29,697 bases of DNA from JAICUY01 sp035708065 (GCA_035708065.1 DASSTC010000035.1:1-29697); one strand, 5' to 3'; positions 8,045-16,183 are shown, counted from the stretch's first letter. Notes: a model not told the origin generated them from the letters alone. A program made the numbers and translations.

Positions 8045-8491
8045 ATGGCCGCCTCGAACGTGAGCATCTTTTCTGCATCATCGATGACCGATTCAGCCGC
8101 GCCCCAGCCGATCCGCCAGGCGATCTGGGTCGTCGAGGACGAGCCCGCTGCCGCCGAGCTTGCCGCTGACCTGTGTGACGCCGGTGGCGCGCGAGCGACC
8201 GTCTTCCGTTCGGCACTGCCGTTCCTGCGTGCATTCCGCGAGATCGATCCGCCCGCGGCGATCGTGCTCGACTGGCGCCTCGAGCACGAGCTCTCCGCGG
8301 CGCTGTTCATGGCGACCAGGCACCGCTTCCCCGTTCTGCCGGTGATCTACTGGACCGGCAGCGAGCCATCGACCCTGCCGGCCATGATCCGCGACGATCC
8401 GTACACCGTGATCGTCGACAAGGCCGGCGGCACGGCCGCGTTCGACGGCGCGCTGCGCTGGGCGCTCGACCAGCGAGTGGAGACGCACTGA
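8045..8491 (+). CDS. Stand-alone response regulator receiver domain protein
   Basis: This single CheY-like receiver has no output domain. The acidic pocket is Glu31-Asp32 (VVEDEP), the predicted phospho-acceptor is Asp76 (IVLDWRL), the switch threonine is Thr104 (YWTGS), and the conserved lysine is Lys126 (VDKAGG). A short 20-residue tail precedes the domain. GGAG lies 6 bases before ATG 8045, supporting that start over an internal ATG at residue 14. It diverges from ispG across 66 bp. No histidine kinase is nearby, so its partner is unknown. It may act as a phosphate shuttle or by protein-protein contact. Confidence 0.88.
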   Translation: MAASNVSIFSASSMTDSAAPQPIRQAIWVVEDEPAAAELAADLCDAGGARATVFRSALPFLRAFREIDPPAAIVLDWRLEHELSAALFMATRHRFPVLPVIYWTGSEPSTLPAMIRDDPYTVIVDKAGGTAAFDGALRWALDQRVETH

Positions 8492-8494
8492 GCC

Positions 8495-8713
8495 ATGACC
8501 ATGCGCGACATGTTCAACGTTCCCCGCGAGCCGCACCCCGACGAGCCCGATGAGCTGACGCCCGACACGCTGCCGCTCGACGACATCGAGCGCACGCACG
8601 ACGGCGGCGGCGAGGGCGGCGCCGGCGGGCGAGTCGACAGTGGTGATTCGCGCGAGAACCCGGAGAAGGACCTCGACGAGCCGGGCGACGCGGACCGCAC
8701 GCCGCGTCCGTAG
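8495..8713 (+). CDS. Small acidic, disordered hypothetical protein
   Basis: This 72-residue frame starts three bases after the receiver gene stop and ends one base before the convergent ketosynthase gene. The product is rich in Asp, Glu, Pro and Gly with no hydrophobic core (DEPDELTPDTLPLDD is typical), so it is probably unstructured. No family is recognised. The tight packing with the receiver gene supports it being real and co-transcribed. An acyl-carrier protein was considered and excluded because there is no DSL serine motif. Confidence 0.5.
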   Translation: MTMRDMFNVPREPHPDEPDELTPDTLPLDDIERTHDGGGEGGAGGRVDSGDSRENPEKDLDEPGDADRTPRP

Positions 8714-8714
8714 C

Positions 8715-9956
8715 TCAACCGGCGTAGCGGCCGATCAGCAGCGCGGCGTTCATCCCGCCGAACCCGAACGAGGTCGACAGGACGACGTCGGTTCGGCAGG
8801 CGAGCGCATCGGTCAGGACGTGCAGCTTGCAGGCGGGATCCGGGGTGCGCAGGTTGCAGGTGCCCGGCAGCGCGGCGTGCTCGAGGGAAAGCGTGCAGAT
8901 CGCGGCCTCTACCGCGCCGCTGGCGCCCAGGGCATGGCCGTACAGTCCCTTGGTGCCCGAAACCGGCACGCCAGCGCCGTGCTCGCCGAGGGCGAGATGC
9001 AGCGCGCGCGCCTCGGCGAGCTCGTTGAGGACCGTCGACGAGCCGTGGGCATTGACGTAGCCGACCGCCTCCGGCGGTAGCGCCGCGTCATCGAGGGCCA
9101 GCCGCACGGCGCGCGCCGCCTGGCTGCCATCGGGCCGCGGCTGGGTCATGTGGTACGCGTCGTTGGTGGCGCCGTAGCCGAGCAGCTCGCCGAGGATCGG
9201 CGCACCGCGACGCTCGGCAGCGGTCCGCTCCTCGAGCGCCAGCACCGCGGCCGCCTCCCCCATGACGAAGCCGTCGCGATCGGCGTCGAACGGCCGCGAC
9301 GCGGTTGCCGGGTCGCCGTTGCGCTGCGACAGGACGCGGATCATGGCGAACGCGCCGAAGGTGAGCGGGGCGAGCGGCGCCTCGGCGGCGCCGGCCAGGG
9401 CCGCATCCATGTCGCCGGCGCGAATCGCATGGAACGCCTGACCGATGGCCACGGCACCGGAGGCGCACGAGTTGGCGTTGCCGACCGCCGGGCCGCGGAG
9501 GTCGAGGTCGAGCGCGATGTTGCTCGCCCCCGCACCGCCGAAGACGGCGAGCGCCAGGGTCGGCGCGACCCCGCGCACCCCGCGAGCGACGTACGCCTCG
9601 TGCTGCTCCTCGCCGAAGGCCACGCCGCCGAGCGCCGAACCGAGGAACACCCCGGTCTGGTCGCGGCCCTCGCCGTCCAGTGGAAGCTGCGCATCGTCGG
9701 CCGCCATGCGCGCGGCCGCGACGGCGAGCTGGCTGAAACGGTCGAGGCGTCGCGCGCGCTTCGGTTCGAGGTGGTCGGTCGGGACGAAGTCGTCGATCTG
9801 TGCGGCAACCCGCGAGGGGAACGGCGACGGGTCGAAGCGGTCGATCGCCTTCACCGCCGAGCGGTTGGCGAGCACGCCGCGCCACAGCCCGTCGTGGCCG
9901 TGGCCGACCGGGGTGACGGCGCCGATGCCGGTGATCACCACCCGCCGCGGGGTCAT
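8715..9956 (-). CDS. Beta-ketoacyl-ACP synthase (KAS I/II, FabF-like)
   Basis: This thiolase-fold condensing enzyme joins acyl and malonyl-ACP units. The 413 residues start at the conserved RRVVITGIGAVTPVG. The Cys-His-His triad is intact: Cys164 (NSCASGA), His304 (VNAHGSST) and His341 (GLYGHALGASG), plus Lys336. The cysteine context differs slightly from the usual TACSSG of housekeeping FabF. That, and the lack of neighbouring fabD/fabG/acpP, suggest a specialised role. ATG 9956 overlaps the stop of the SRPBCC gene by 4 bases (ATGA), so this is the last gene of the minus-strand set. Much longer in-frame extensions upstream are read-through of the neighbouring gene's strand and were discarded. 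Confidence 0.93.
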   Translation of the reverse strand: MTPRRVVITGIGAVTPVGHGHDGLWRGVLANRSAVKAIDRFDPSPFPSRVAAQIDDFVPTDHLEPKRARRLDRFSQLAVAAARMAADDAQLPLDGEGRDQTGVFLGSALGGVAFGEEQHEAYVARGVRGVAPTLALAVFGGAGASNIALDLDLRGPAVGNANSCASGAVAIGQAFHAIRAGDMDAALAGAAEAPLAPLTFGAFAMIRVLSQRNGDPATASRPFDADRDGFVMGEAAAVLALEERTAAERRGAPILGELLGYGATNDAYHMTQPRPDGSQAARAVRLALDDAALPPEAVGYVNAHGSSTVLNELAEARALHLALGEHGAGVPVSGTKGLYGHALGASGAVEAAICTLSLEHAALPGTCNLRTPDPACKLHVLTDALACRTDVVLSTSFGFGGMNAALLIGRYAG

Positions 9957-10384
9957 CGGTCTGTCTCGACGAGCTGCTTGATGCGGCGCAGCGTGCGGCC
10001 GGCGATGGCGTCGACGAACAGCGGACCGATGACGCGCTCCGCGGCGAAGCGGCCGATGACCGGCCAGCCCAGCTCCAGCCGGTGCTCGATGCTGACCTCG
10101 GTCGCGCCGCCGTCCGGCACCAGCCGCCAGGCGACCCGCATGCCGCGCGTCACGCCGCCGGTGTGCGTGAACTCGATGATCCCGTCGTCGGGTCGCGGTC
10201 GCTGCGTCGCCCGCCATCTCACCGGGATGCGGCCGCGCCGCGCGCCCATCGCGAAGTGGCGCTCGCCGTCCCGGACGCGCAGTCGGCGCACGTAGCGGTA
10301 ATGCGGCAGCAGCAGCGGCCAGCGCTCGACATCGGCGGCGAGGGCGAAGATCCGCTCGGGCGGTGCCTCCATGCGGATGCGCAT
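9953..10384 (-). CDS. SRPBCC (START/Bet v1-like) family protein
   Basis: This 143-residue protein opens with the RIRMEAPPERIFALAADVERWP motif typical of polyketide cyclase/CoQ10-binding helix-grip proteins. These bind hydrophobic ligands in a cavity, and some cyclise or dehydrate polyketide chains. AGGAG lies 4 bases before ATG 10384, favouring this start. An in-frame ATG at 10396 overlaps the upstream FAD gene stop as ATGA and is an alternative (147 residues). Its stop overlaps the ketosynthase start. Sitting between a ketosynthase and an FAD enzyme suggests it handles the intermediate they make, as cyclase or carrier. This is inference. Confidence 0.85.
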   Translation of the reverse strand: MRIRMEAPPERIFALAADVERWPLLLPHYRYVRRLRVRDGERHFAMGARRGRIPVRWRATQRPRPDDGIIEFTHTGGVTRGMRVAWRLVPDGGATEVSIEHRLELGWPVIGRFAAERVIGPLFVDAIAGRTLRRIKQLVETDR

Positions 10385-10392
10385 CACGCTCC

Positions 10393-11562
10393 TCATGGCC
10401 GCAGCACGTCCCACACCGCGCCGGGGGAGAGGGCGTCGGACGCCGGGCGGCAGTCGCCGAGTGCCGAGGCGAAGCGCAGCCGCGCGGTGTCGCGGCTGGC
10501 AAGCCGTCGCGTCGCGTAGCGCAGCACCGGGGGAGCGGCGAGCATCGACTGGACCGTCCACGTCAAGGCGTCCTTGGCCGTGAACGCTCGGCGTCGTGCC
10601 GCGCGATAGGCGGCAGCGGGGTCCGGCGCGTCGAGCGAATCGACGGCTGCCCGCGCCGAGCGCAGCGCGCGGAAGATCCCCTCACCGGTGAACGGATCGA
10701 CGAAACCCGCCGCGTCGCCGATCAGCATCCAGCCGGGACCCGCCACGTCGGCGACGCGGTGGCCAATCGGCGCGGCGCCACGGATCGGGGTGACGCGGCG
10801 CGCTCCAGCGAGCCGAGCTGCGACCCGCGGCAACGAGTTGAGCGCCGCCTCGAAGCGCTGTTCGGCGCTGCCGCGATGTGACAGCGGGAGCGCCATGCCG
10901 ACGTTCAGCTCAGCGTTGGGCGTGGGCGCCAGGCCGACGTACAGGCCGTCGCCGACGTGCATCTCCCCGGATGTGCGCAGCTCGTCGACAGCCGAGTAGT
11001 GCGCGATGAGCCCGAGGCGACGGGGAAAGCCGACCGACCGCTCCACGCCCAGCAGGCGTGCGGTTCGCGACCTCGCGCCGTCGGCGCCGACGACCCGGCG
11101 AGCGGTCACGCTCGTCCGGCCGCCTGGCCCCTCGAGTGTCGCGCCGCTGATACGAGTGGCGCCGCGGTCGAGCGCGGTCAGTCGCGTCTCCTCGAGCAGC
11201 CGCGCGCCACTCTGGACCGCGTGGCGGGTCAGCAGCCCGTCGAAGCTCAGCCGGTCGAGCCCCCACGCCGTCCGCGCGCGCCGCCGGTCGGCGTAACGCA
11301 GGTCGGTCGCCACGCCGTCGACGAACAACCGCATGCCCTCGAGCGGCACTGCTGCCGCGCTCCACGCGGCAACCGGCAGGCCGATGCGCTCGAGCTCCTC
11401 CACGATCCGCGGGCTGGCGTACTCGGCACACGCCTTCGGCCGGGGATGGTGCGCCGCCTCGACGAGGACGACGTCCAGCCCCCGAGCGGCGGCCGCGGCG
11501 GCCAGCGCCGAGCCGGCCGGTCCCGCGCCGATCACCAGCAGGTCGCAACGCAGGTCAGGCAT
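10393..11562 (-). CDS. FAD-dependent oxidoreductase, geranylgeranyl reductase family
   Basis: This is a 389-residue flavoprotein with dinucleotide-binding GAGPAG (12-17), Glu35 at the end of the second strand, the GADGARS motif (159-165) and the GDAAGFVDPFTGEGI motif (282-296) that contacts FAD. The KACAEYASPR stretch (43-52) corresponds to the conserved Cys region of geranylgeranyl-reductase-like enzymes. Relatives reduce prenyl double bonds or hydroxylate or oxidise aromatic polyketides. In many bacteria a protein of this type sits beside a type III polyketide synthase and a methyltransferase like the one encoded 6 bp upstream here. Substrate unknown. Confidence 0.9.
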   Translation of the reverse strand: MPDLRCDLLVIGAGPAGSALAAAAAARGLDVVLVEAAHHPRPKACAEYASPRIVEELERIGLPVAAWSAAAVPLEGMRLFVDGVATDLRYADRRRARTAWGLDRLSFDGLLTRHAVQSGARLLEETRLTALDRGATRISGATLEGPGGRTSVTARRVVGADGARSRTARLLGVERSVGFPRRLGLIAHYSAVDELRTSGEMHVGDGLYVGLAPTPNAELNVGMALPLSHRGSAEQRFEAALNSLPRVAARLAGARRVTPIRGAAPIGHRVADVAGPGWMLIGDAAGFVDPFTGEGIFRALRSARAAVDSLDAPDPAAAYRAARRRAFTAKDALTWTVQSMLAAPPVLRYATRRLASRDTARLRFASALGDCRPASDALSPGAVWDVLRP

Positions 11563-11568
11563 CGGCTT

Positions 11569-12261
11569 TCAGAAGGGGACCGCGGCGGTGACGACGCGCG
11601 GCATGAGCCCGGCGGAGCGCCACACCGTCGACAGCCCGGCGGCATGCAGCAGCTCGTCGAGCTCGCGCAGCGAATACGCACGGCGCGCGGAGGCGAGGCC
11701 GTCGTGGCGGGTGTATCGGGCCCGGGTCAGGCCGAGCACCAGCAGCCCGGTGACGGCGTAGGCCAGCGGCCCGCGCCGCAGGTCGTTGATGACCACGCCG
11801 ATCCGCGACACGCGGCGCATCTCGGCGAGCATCGCCAGCGCGTCCTGCGGCTCGAGATGGTGCAGCAGCAGCGAGGCATGGGCGATGTCGACCGACTCGT
11901 CCGCGAGCGGCAGGAAGCGGCAGTCGGCCAGCAGCGGCGTGACGTCCGGGTCGCGCTCCAGCCGGCGCTCGGCGATGCGCATCACCGCCGGGTGGCTGTC
12001 GACCGCGGTCACCCGCCAGTGCGCTCGGCCACGCCGGCCGTGGCGTGCGAAGGCGACGGCCGTTTCGCCACCGCCGGTGCCCAGGTCGAGCACGCTCAGG
12101 TCCCGGATGCCGGCGGCCAGCAGCTCGATCGCCTCGATGCTCGTCGCCGTGCCGCCCGGCAGACGGTTGAGCATCGCCAGCTCACGAAGGTTGGCGCGCA
12201 GCTCCTCGCCGTCGAGCGACTCGCCGTCGAGCAGCTCGCGCTCGTGGCTGCGATGCGCCAT
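11569..12261 (-). CDS. Class I SAM methyltransferase of the polyketide-tailoring type
   Basis: The 230-residue protein has SAM motif I LDLGTGGGE (58-66), acidic Asp88 in VTAVDSH, and the post-motif LLHHLEP. The N-terminal pattern ERELLDGESLDGEELRAN followed by a LNRLPGG motif is, from memory of the family, typical of methyltransferases encoded next to type III polyketide synthases. The C-terminal VVTAAVPF is also a family feature. ATG 12261 is chosen because homologues begin about 10 residues before ELLD. GTG 12312 with GAGGA 4 bases upstream, and ATG 12369, are in-frame alternatives. It is the first gene of the minus set and diverges from trxB. Confidence 0.82.
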   Translation of the reverse strand: MAHRSHERELLDGESLDGEELRANLRELAMLNRLPGGTATSIEAIELLAAGIRDLSVLDLGTGGGETAVAFARHGRRGRAHWRVTAVDSHPAVMRIAERRLERDPDVTPLLADCRFLPLADESVDIAHASLLLHHLEPQDALAMLAEMRRVSRIGVVINDLRRGPLAYAVTGLLVLGLTRARYTRHDGLASARRAYSLRELDELLHAAGLSTVWRSAGLMPRVVTAAVPF

Positions 12262-12404
12262 GACGCGGGGCCGCAGGTTGGCAGCCGGGACGCGGATTCG
12301 ATGGTTCCTCACCGGTTCCTCATGTCCGAGATGGGTACGCATGCGGTTGCGGTCGACATCGCTCTGCATCGGTCTTGCGAAGGTGAATCGAGGGTGGCTC
12401 GGGG

Positions 12405-12410
12405 TACACT
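12405..12410 (+). promoter_or_regulatory. Candidate -10 element (TACACT) for trxB
   Basis: TACACT ends 10 bases before the trxB ATG, implying a transcript with a leader of only a few bases. No clear -35 is seen at 16-18 bp. Support is the recurrent spacing pattern seen at other genes here. Confidence 0.35.
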
Positions 12411-12420
12411 ACGTGGCAGG

Positions 12421-13419
12421 ATGACTGCCACCGTGCCACCCACCACCGAGACCTCGCCGGAGACCGATCGGCGCCATCACAAGGTCGCCATCATCGGTTC
12501 CGGACCCGCCGGACTGACCGCCGCACTGTACGCCTCGCGCGCGAACCTGGAGCCGATCGTCCTCGGCGGCAACGTGCCGTACGGCCAGCTGATGATCACG
12601 AGCGATGTCGAGAACTACCCCGGCTTCCCGGACGGCATCCTCGGACCCGAGCTGATGGACCTCTTCAAGCGCCAGGCCGAGCGATTCGGCGCGGTGATCG
12701 TCGAGCGCGACGCGACGCGCGTCGACTTCAGCTCACGGCCGTTCCGCCTGTGGGTCGGTGAAGACGAATACCAGGCCGATGCGGTCATCATCGCCACCGG
12801 CGCCTCCGCCCTCTGGCTGGGCCTGCCCTCGGAGGAGGAGTTCCGCGGCCGCGGCGTGTCGGCCTGCGCCACCTGCGACGGCTTCTTCTTCCGCGATCGC
12901 GAGATCGCGGTGGCGGGTGGCGGCGATACGGCGCTCGAGGAGGCGCTGTTCCTGACCCGCTTCGCCTCGAAGGTGACGATGCTCGTTCGCCGCGACCAGT
13001 TCCGCGGCTCGAAGATCATGGTCGAGCGCGCGCTGGCGCATCCCAAGATCGAGATCCTGCACAACCGCGAGGTCGCCGAGGTGCGCGGCGGGATGACCGT
13101 CGAGTCGCTGGTCCTGCGCGACACCGAGTCCGGCGAGACCTCCGAGCTGCCGGCGCAGGGCCTCTTCGTGGCGATCGGCTACAAGCCGAACACCGACCTG
13201 TTCCTCGGCGAGCTGGAGACCGATGAGCGCGGGTACCTCGTCGTCACCGACGAGACCGGCTCGGCGATCGACGGCGTGTTCATCGCCGGCGACGTGCACG
13301 ACCATCGCTACCGCCAGGCGGTGACCGCGGCCGCGGACGGCTGCAAAGCGGCGATCGACGTCGAACGCTGGCTGGAGTCAGTGGGCGAGATCAAGGCCTC
13401 GACTGCCACGAACTGGTAG
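12421..13419 (+). CDS. trxB: Thioredoxin reductase (NADPH)
   Basis: This cytoplasmic flavoenzyme uses NADPH to reduce thioredoxin. The 332 residues carry FAD-binding GSGPAG (26-31), redox Cys149 and Cys152 in ACATCDGFFF, NADPH-site GGGDTALE (166-173) and the C-terminal GVFIAGDVHDHRYRQA FAD motif. A 20-residue Thr/Pro-rich leader precedes the core. ATG 12421 is preceded by TACACT ten bases upstream (12405-12410), suggesting a very short leader. A long in-frame extension upstream lies over the antisense of two other genes and is not coding. No thioredoxin gene adjoins it. It may reduce the electron chain feeding the TlpA-like protein, but that is speculative. Confidence 0.97.
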   Translation: MTATVPPTTETSPETDRRHHKVAIIGSGPAGLTAALYASRANLEPIVLGGNVPYGQLMITSDVENYPGFPDGILGPELMDLFKRQAERFGAVIVERDATRVDFSSRPFRLWVGEDEYQADAVIIATGASALWLGLPSEEEFRGRGVSACATCDGFFFRDREIAVAGGGDTALEEALFLTRFASKVTMLVRRDQFRGSKIMVERALAHPKIEILHNREVAEVRGGMTVESLVLRDTESGETSELPAQGLFVAIGYKPNTDLFLGELETDERGYLVVTDETGSAIDGVFIAGDVHDHRYRQAVTAAADGCKAAIDVERWLESVGEIKASTATNW

Positions 13420-13432
13420 CGCGCGCAGCGAC

Positions 13433-14545
13433 CTACGCGACTTCCCGGCGAAGGGTCAGTGCGGCGGCCGCGATCAGCAACACGCAGAAGCCGATCAGCA
13501 CCGCCACGTCCCGCTGCACCACGGCGACCGACAGATCCGCGCCGCGCAGCATCACCTCGCGTAAGCCGTCGACCGCGTACGTCAAGGGAAGCACGTTCGA
13601 GACGACCTGCAGCCAGTCCGGCTCGGCACTGACCGGCACGATGACGCCCGACAGCAGGATCTGCGGCACGACGACCAGCGGGATGAACTGCACCGCCTGA
13701 AACTCGTTGCGCGCGAACGTCGACAGGAAGATCCCCAACGAAACGGCCGACAGCGCCAGGATCAGCTCGATGGCGAAGATCAGCCAGACCGATCCGGCGT
13801 TGTACAGGCCGATGACCAGCAGCCCGAAGCCGAGCACCTCGGCCGACTGCACGAGCGCCACGACGATGAAGCCCGCCATGTAGCCGACCACGATCTCGGT
13901 GCGGCGCAGCGGCGTGGCCATCAGCCGCTCCAGCGTCCCGACGGTGCGCTCACGCAGGAACGAGACGCTGGTGACCACGTAGACCAGCAGGAACACGACG
14001 AGACCGATGAACGGGCCGCCCAGCACGTCGAGCACGTCGAGGTCGCCATTGCCGTACAGCGTCCGCACCTGCGGCTCGACGCGCGGTGGTGTGAAGGTCA
14101 CGCCCGGGGGCAACGATGGCGCGTAGCTCGACAGGGCGTCGAGCACAACGCGCTGCAGCGCCGCCGGGACGGCGCCGGCGACCGAGGGATTCGTTCCCTC
14201 GACGACGATCTGCGGCCGCAGCACGCCCTCGGCGTCGGGACCGGGCAGCACCAGGTAGGCATCCAGCGCGCCGTTGCGCAGCTTCGCGTCGGCATCGGCG
14301 GCGGAGGCTACGCGCACCGTCGAGAGCGCGTCCGACGTTTCCAGGCCCGAGGCGATCAGCTGCGGGACCGGCGACGAGACCACGACGAGGCCGACGGTCG
14401 GGACCGGCGCATCGGTCCGGAACAGGAGCGCGAACAGGCCGAGGATGAGCAGCGGCGTGACGAACAGGATGCCGAGCGTGCGGTGGTCGTTGCGGAACTG
14501 GGACAGCAGCCGGCGCGTGATGGCGAACGTGCGACGCGGGTTCAC
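13433..14545 (-). CDS. ABC-2 type transporter permease (long form)
   Basis: This 370-residue permease has one N-terminal helix (about 24-42), a large extracytoplasmic domain (about 43-170, with VGLVVVSSPVPQL), then five helices from about 178 to the C-terminus. This is the YhgE/DrrB-like layout of ABC-2 exporters, with conserved LERLMATPLRRTEI as the coupling loop. The GTG start overlaps the ATPase stop (GTGA at 14542-14545). It works with the ATPase encoded upstream, under control of the tandem-HTH TetR protein. Substrates of such systems are often drugs or lipids. None can be named here. Confidence 0.92.
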   Translation of the reverse strand: MNPRRTFAITRRLLSQFRNDHRTLGILFVTPLLILGLFALLFRTDAPVPTVGLVVVSSPVPQLIASGLETSDALSTVRVASAADADAKLRNGALDAYLVLPGPDAEGVLRPQIVVEGTNPSVAGAVPAALQRVVLDALSSYAPSLPPGVTFTPPRVEPQVRTLYGNGDLDVLDVLGGPFIGLVVFLLVYVVTSVSFLRERTVGTLERLMATPLRRTEIVVGYMAGFIVVALVQSAEVLGFGLLVIGLYNAGSVWLIFAIELILALSAVSLGIFLSTFARNEFQAVQFIPLVVVPQILLSGVIVPVSAEPDWLQVVSNVLPLTYAVDGLREVMLRGADLSVAVVQRDVAVLIGFCVLLIAAAALTLRREVA

Positions 14546-15255
14546 GCCGCGCGCGCCTCGAGCTTCAGGAAGGCGTCCTCCAGCCGATCCGTGCCAGCCA
14601 GCGCGAGGAGCTCGGCGACGGTGCCCTCGGCCAGCAACCGGCCGCCGAGCATGAGGCCCAACCGGTCGCAGCGCTCCGCCTCGTCCATGACGTGGCTCGA
14701 AACGAGGATCGTCGCGCCATCGGCCGCCATGTGGCGAAGGCCGTCCCAGAGCTGGACGCGCAGCTGCGGATCCACGCCGACCGTCGGCTCGTCAAGCAGC
14801 AGCAGCCGCGGCCGATGCACGATCGTGCAGGCCAGAGAGAGTCGCGTCCGCATCCCGCCGGACAGCGTCGAGACCAGCGATCGGCGACGCTCCCACAGGT
14901 CGACGAAGCGCAGCGCCGCTTCGACGTCGCCGCCGCCGAGGATGCTGGCGAAGAAGCTCACGTTCTGTTCGGCCGACAGGTCGCCGTACAGCGCGGCCGC
15001 CTGGGTCATATAGCCGATGCGATCGAGCAGTGACCGATTCGGCATGGGGGTGCCGAGGACGTTGAGCTCGCCGGCATCGGGCTTCACCAGGCCGACCAGT
15101 GCGCGGATGAGCGTCGTCTTGCCGGCGCCGTTCGGTCCGAGCAGGCCGTAGATCGTGCCCGGCGCGACGTGCAGATCGACGCCGGTGAGCGCCTCGACGT
15201 CGCCGAAGCGCTTGCGGACGCCGGTCGCCTCGATGGCCGCAGCCATCTGATTCAT
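14542..15255 (-). CDS. ABC transporter ATP-binding protein (ABC-2 exporter)
   Basis: This 237-residue ATPase has Walker A GPNGAGKT (about 39-46), the variant signature LSGGM instead of LSGGQ, Walker B LLLLDEP and the H-loop histidine in VSSHVMDEAE. LSGGM is common in DrrA/YhaQ-like exporters and is compatible with activity. The start at 15255 overlaps the TetR stop by 4 bases (ATGA); an ATG at 15246 is an alternative. Together with the regulator and permease it forms a three-gene efflux operon in which every junction is a stop/start overlap. Confidence 0.93.
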   Translation of the reverse strand: MNQMAAAIEATGVRKRFGDVEALTGVDLHVAPGTIYGLLGPNGAGKTTLIRALVGLVKPDAGELNVLGTPMPNRSLLDRIGYMTQAAALYGDLSAEQNVSFFASILGGGDVEAALRFVDLWERRRSLVSTLSGGMRTRLSLACTIVHRPRLLLLDEPTVGVDPQLRVQLWDGLRHMAADGATILVSSHVMDEAERCDRLGLMLGGRLLAEGTVAELLALAGTDRLEDAFLKLEARAA

Positions 15256-16025
15256 GTCACCGCGCCCGGGGCCAGGCCCCCGAGGATGACGGCGGTCATC
15301 TGCTCGACGACCGCGTCGACCGGCGGGTCGACGCCGACGACCTGCTCGGCCAGCGGCCGGCTCAGCAGGTGGAAGGCGATCGGGCCGATCACCGCCTGCA
15401 CGGCGACCAGCGGGTCCATCTGGCGCACCCTGCCGGCCGCCATCTGCCGCTCGAAGTAGGCGCGGAGCGCGGCCAGCGCACCGGTCAGGAAGGGCCGAAG
15501 TCCGTGGACCGCCTCGGGCGTCAGCGCGGCGGCCTCGAGCAGGATGCCCCGCACGATGCCCAGGCGCGGATAGCCGACCTCGGCGAATGTGCGGGTGATG
15601 AGCGGGACGACGACCGCAGGCGGCTGGTCGACATGCTCGGCCAGCACCTTGGCGACCGGCTCGAACGGGGAAAAACGCCGCACCAGCTCGCCGAACAGCG
15701 CCCCCTTGCTCGGAAAGAGCCGGTACACCGTCGCCCGCGACACGCCGGCTGCCAGGGCGAGGTCCTCCATGCTGAAGGCGTGGAGCCCGCCGCGGGCCAT
15801 CAGCTCGGCCGCACTTGCCGTGATCCGTTCACGCGCCGGCGACGGCGGCTCGACCTCGACCGCCTCGAGCAGCGCCTGACGCGTCCCGAAGTGACGATAG
15901 AAGGTCGCGCGTGAGACGCCGGCGCGCTCGACGATCTCGGCGATCGGCGTGGCGGGGTCATGGGAGAGGAGCATCCTCGCCGCCGCGACGACCTGTCGAT
16001 GGATGGTCGGGTCCTGCGCGATCAC
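15252..16025 (-). CDS. TetR-family regulator with two tandem N-terminal HTH domains
   Basis: This is a 257-residue regulator of the downstream ABC exporter. Two complete TetR_N helix-turn-helix signatures are visible in a row: IAEIVERAGVSRATFYRHF (28-46) and MEDLALAAGVSRATVYRLF (86-104). They are followed by a single ligand-binding half (about 120-257). Ordinary TetR proteins are near 200 residues with one HTH. The extra length here is almost exactly one HTH module, and the shared AGVSRAT core suggests internal duplication. The start is GTG, placed 6 bases after a -10 element with a TTGACG -35, so the mRNA is probably leaderless. Autoregulation is likely by family analogy. Confidence 0.9.
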   Translation of the reverse strand: MIAQDPTIHRQVVAAARMLLSHDPATPIAEIVERAGVSRATFYRHFGTRQALLEAVEVEPPSPARERITASAAELMARGGLHAFSMEDLALAAGVSRATVYRLFPSKGALFGELVRRFSPFEPVAKVLAEHVDQPPAVVVPLITRTFAEVGYPRLGIVRGILLEAAALTPEAVHGLRPFLTGALAALRAYFERQMAAGRVRQMDPLVAVQAVIGPIAFHLLSRPLAEQVVGVDPPVDAVVEQMTAVILGGLAPGAVT

Positions 16026-16060
16026 CCGCCGAGACTACGTAAGACCCACTGTCCCGTCAA
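16026..16060 (-). promoter_or_regulatory. Promoter of the tandem-HTH tetR/ABC operon
   Basis: On the minus strand TTGACG (16060-16055) is followed after 17 bp by TAGTCT (16037-16032), and the GTG start comes 6 bases later. This is the best-formed sigma-70-type promoter in the window apart from the one before the MmpL gene. The predicted transcript start coincides with the start codon, so the message would be leaderless. A TACGTA palindrome overlaps the upstream edge of the -10 and could be part of an operator. Confidence 0.65.
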
Positions 16061-16113
16061 GTATCAGGCTGTTGCGAAGTGCAGATGGGAGCGGCGCTGG
16101 GCATCGGCCTCAG

Positions 16114-16137
16114 TTGATTCTGGGTGGGCTCAAATGC
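16114..16137 (-). repeat. 24-bp element, copy 1
   Basis: On the minus strand it reads GCATTTGA, nine bases (GCCCACCCA), then GAATCAA. The two conserved ends are shared with copies at 16159 and 16271, while the spacer differs. It is inverted relative to the other two. Confidence 0.6.
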
Positions 16138-16158
16138 ACGACAAAGGCGGGCTCTGAA

Positions 16159-16183
16159 GCATTTGACCCTCCACGAGAATCAA
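16159..16183 (+). repeat. 24-bp element, copy 2
   Basis: GCATTTGA, a ten-base spacer (CCCTCCACGA), then GAATCAA. It matches copy 3 over GCATTTGACCCT and copy 1 at both conserved ends. Confidence 0.6.

Noticed and set aside
8495..8713. Acyl-carrier protein for the adjacent ketosynthase
   Set aside because: It has the right size and is acidic, but there is no DSL phosphopantetheine serine motif and no helical hydrophobic pattern.
10957..12420. Long in-frame extension of trxB on the plus strand
   Set aside because: It lies antisense to the FAD enzyme and methyltransferase genes and translates to Arg/Gln/His-rich filler. The reductase fold starts just after ATG 12421.
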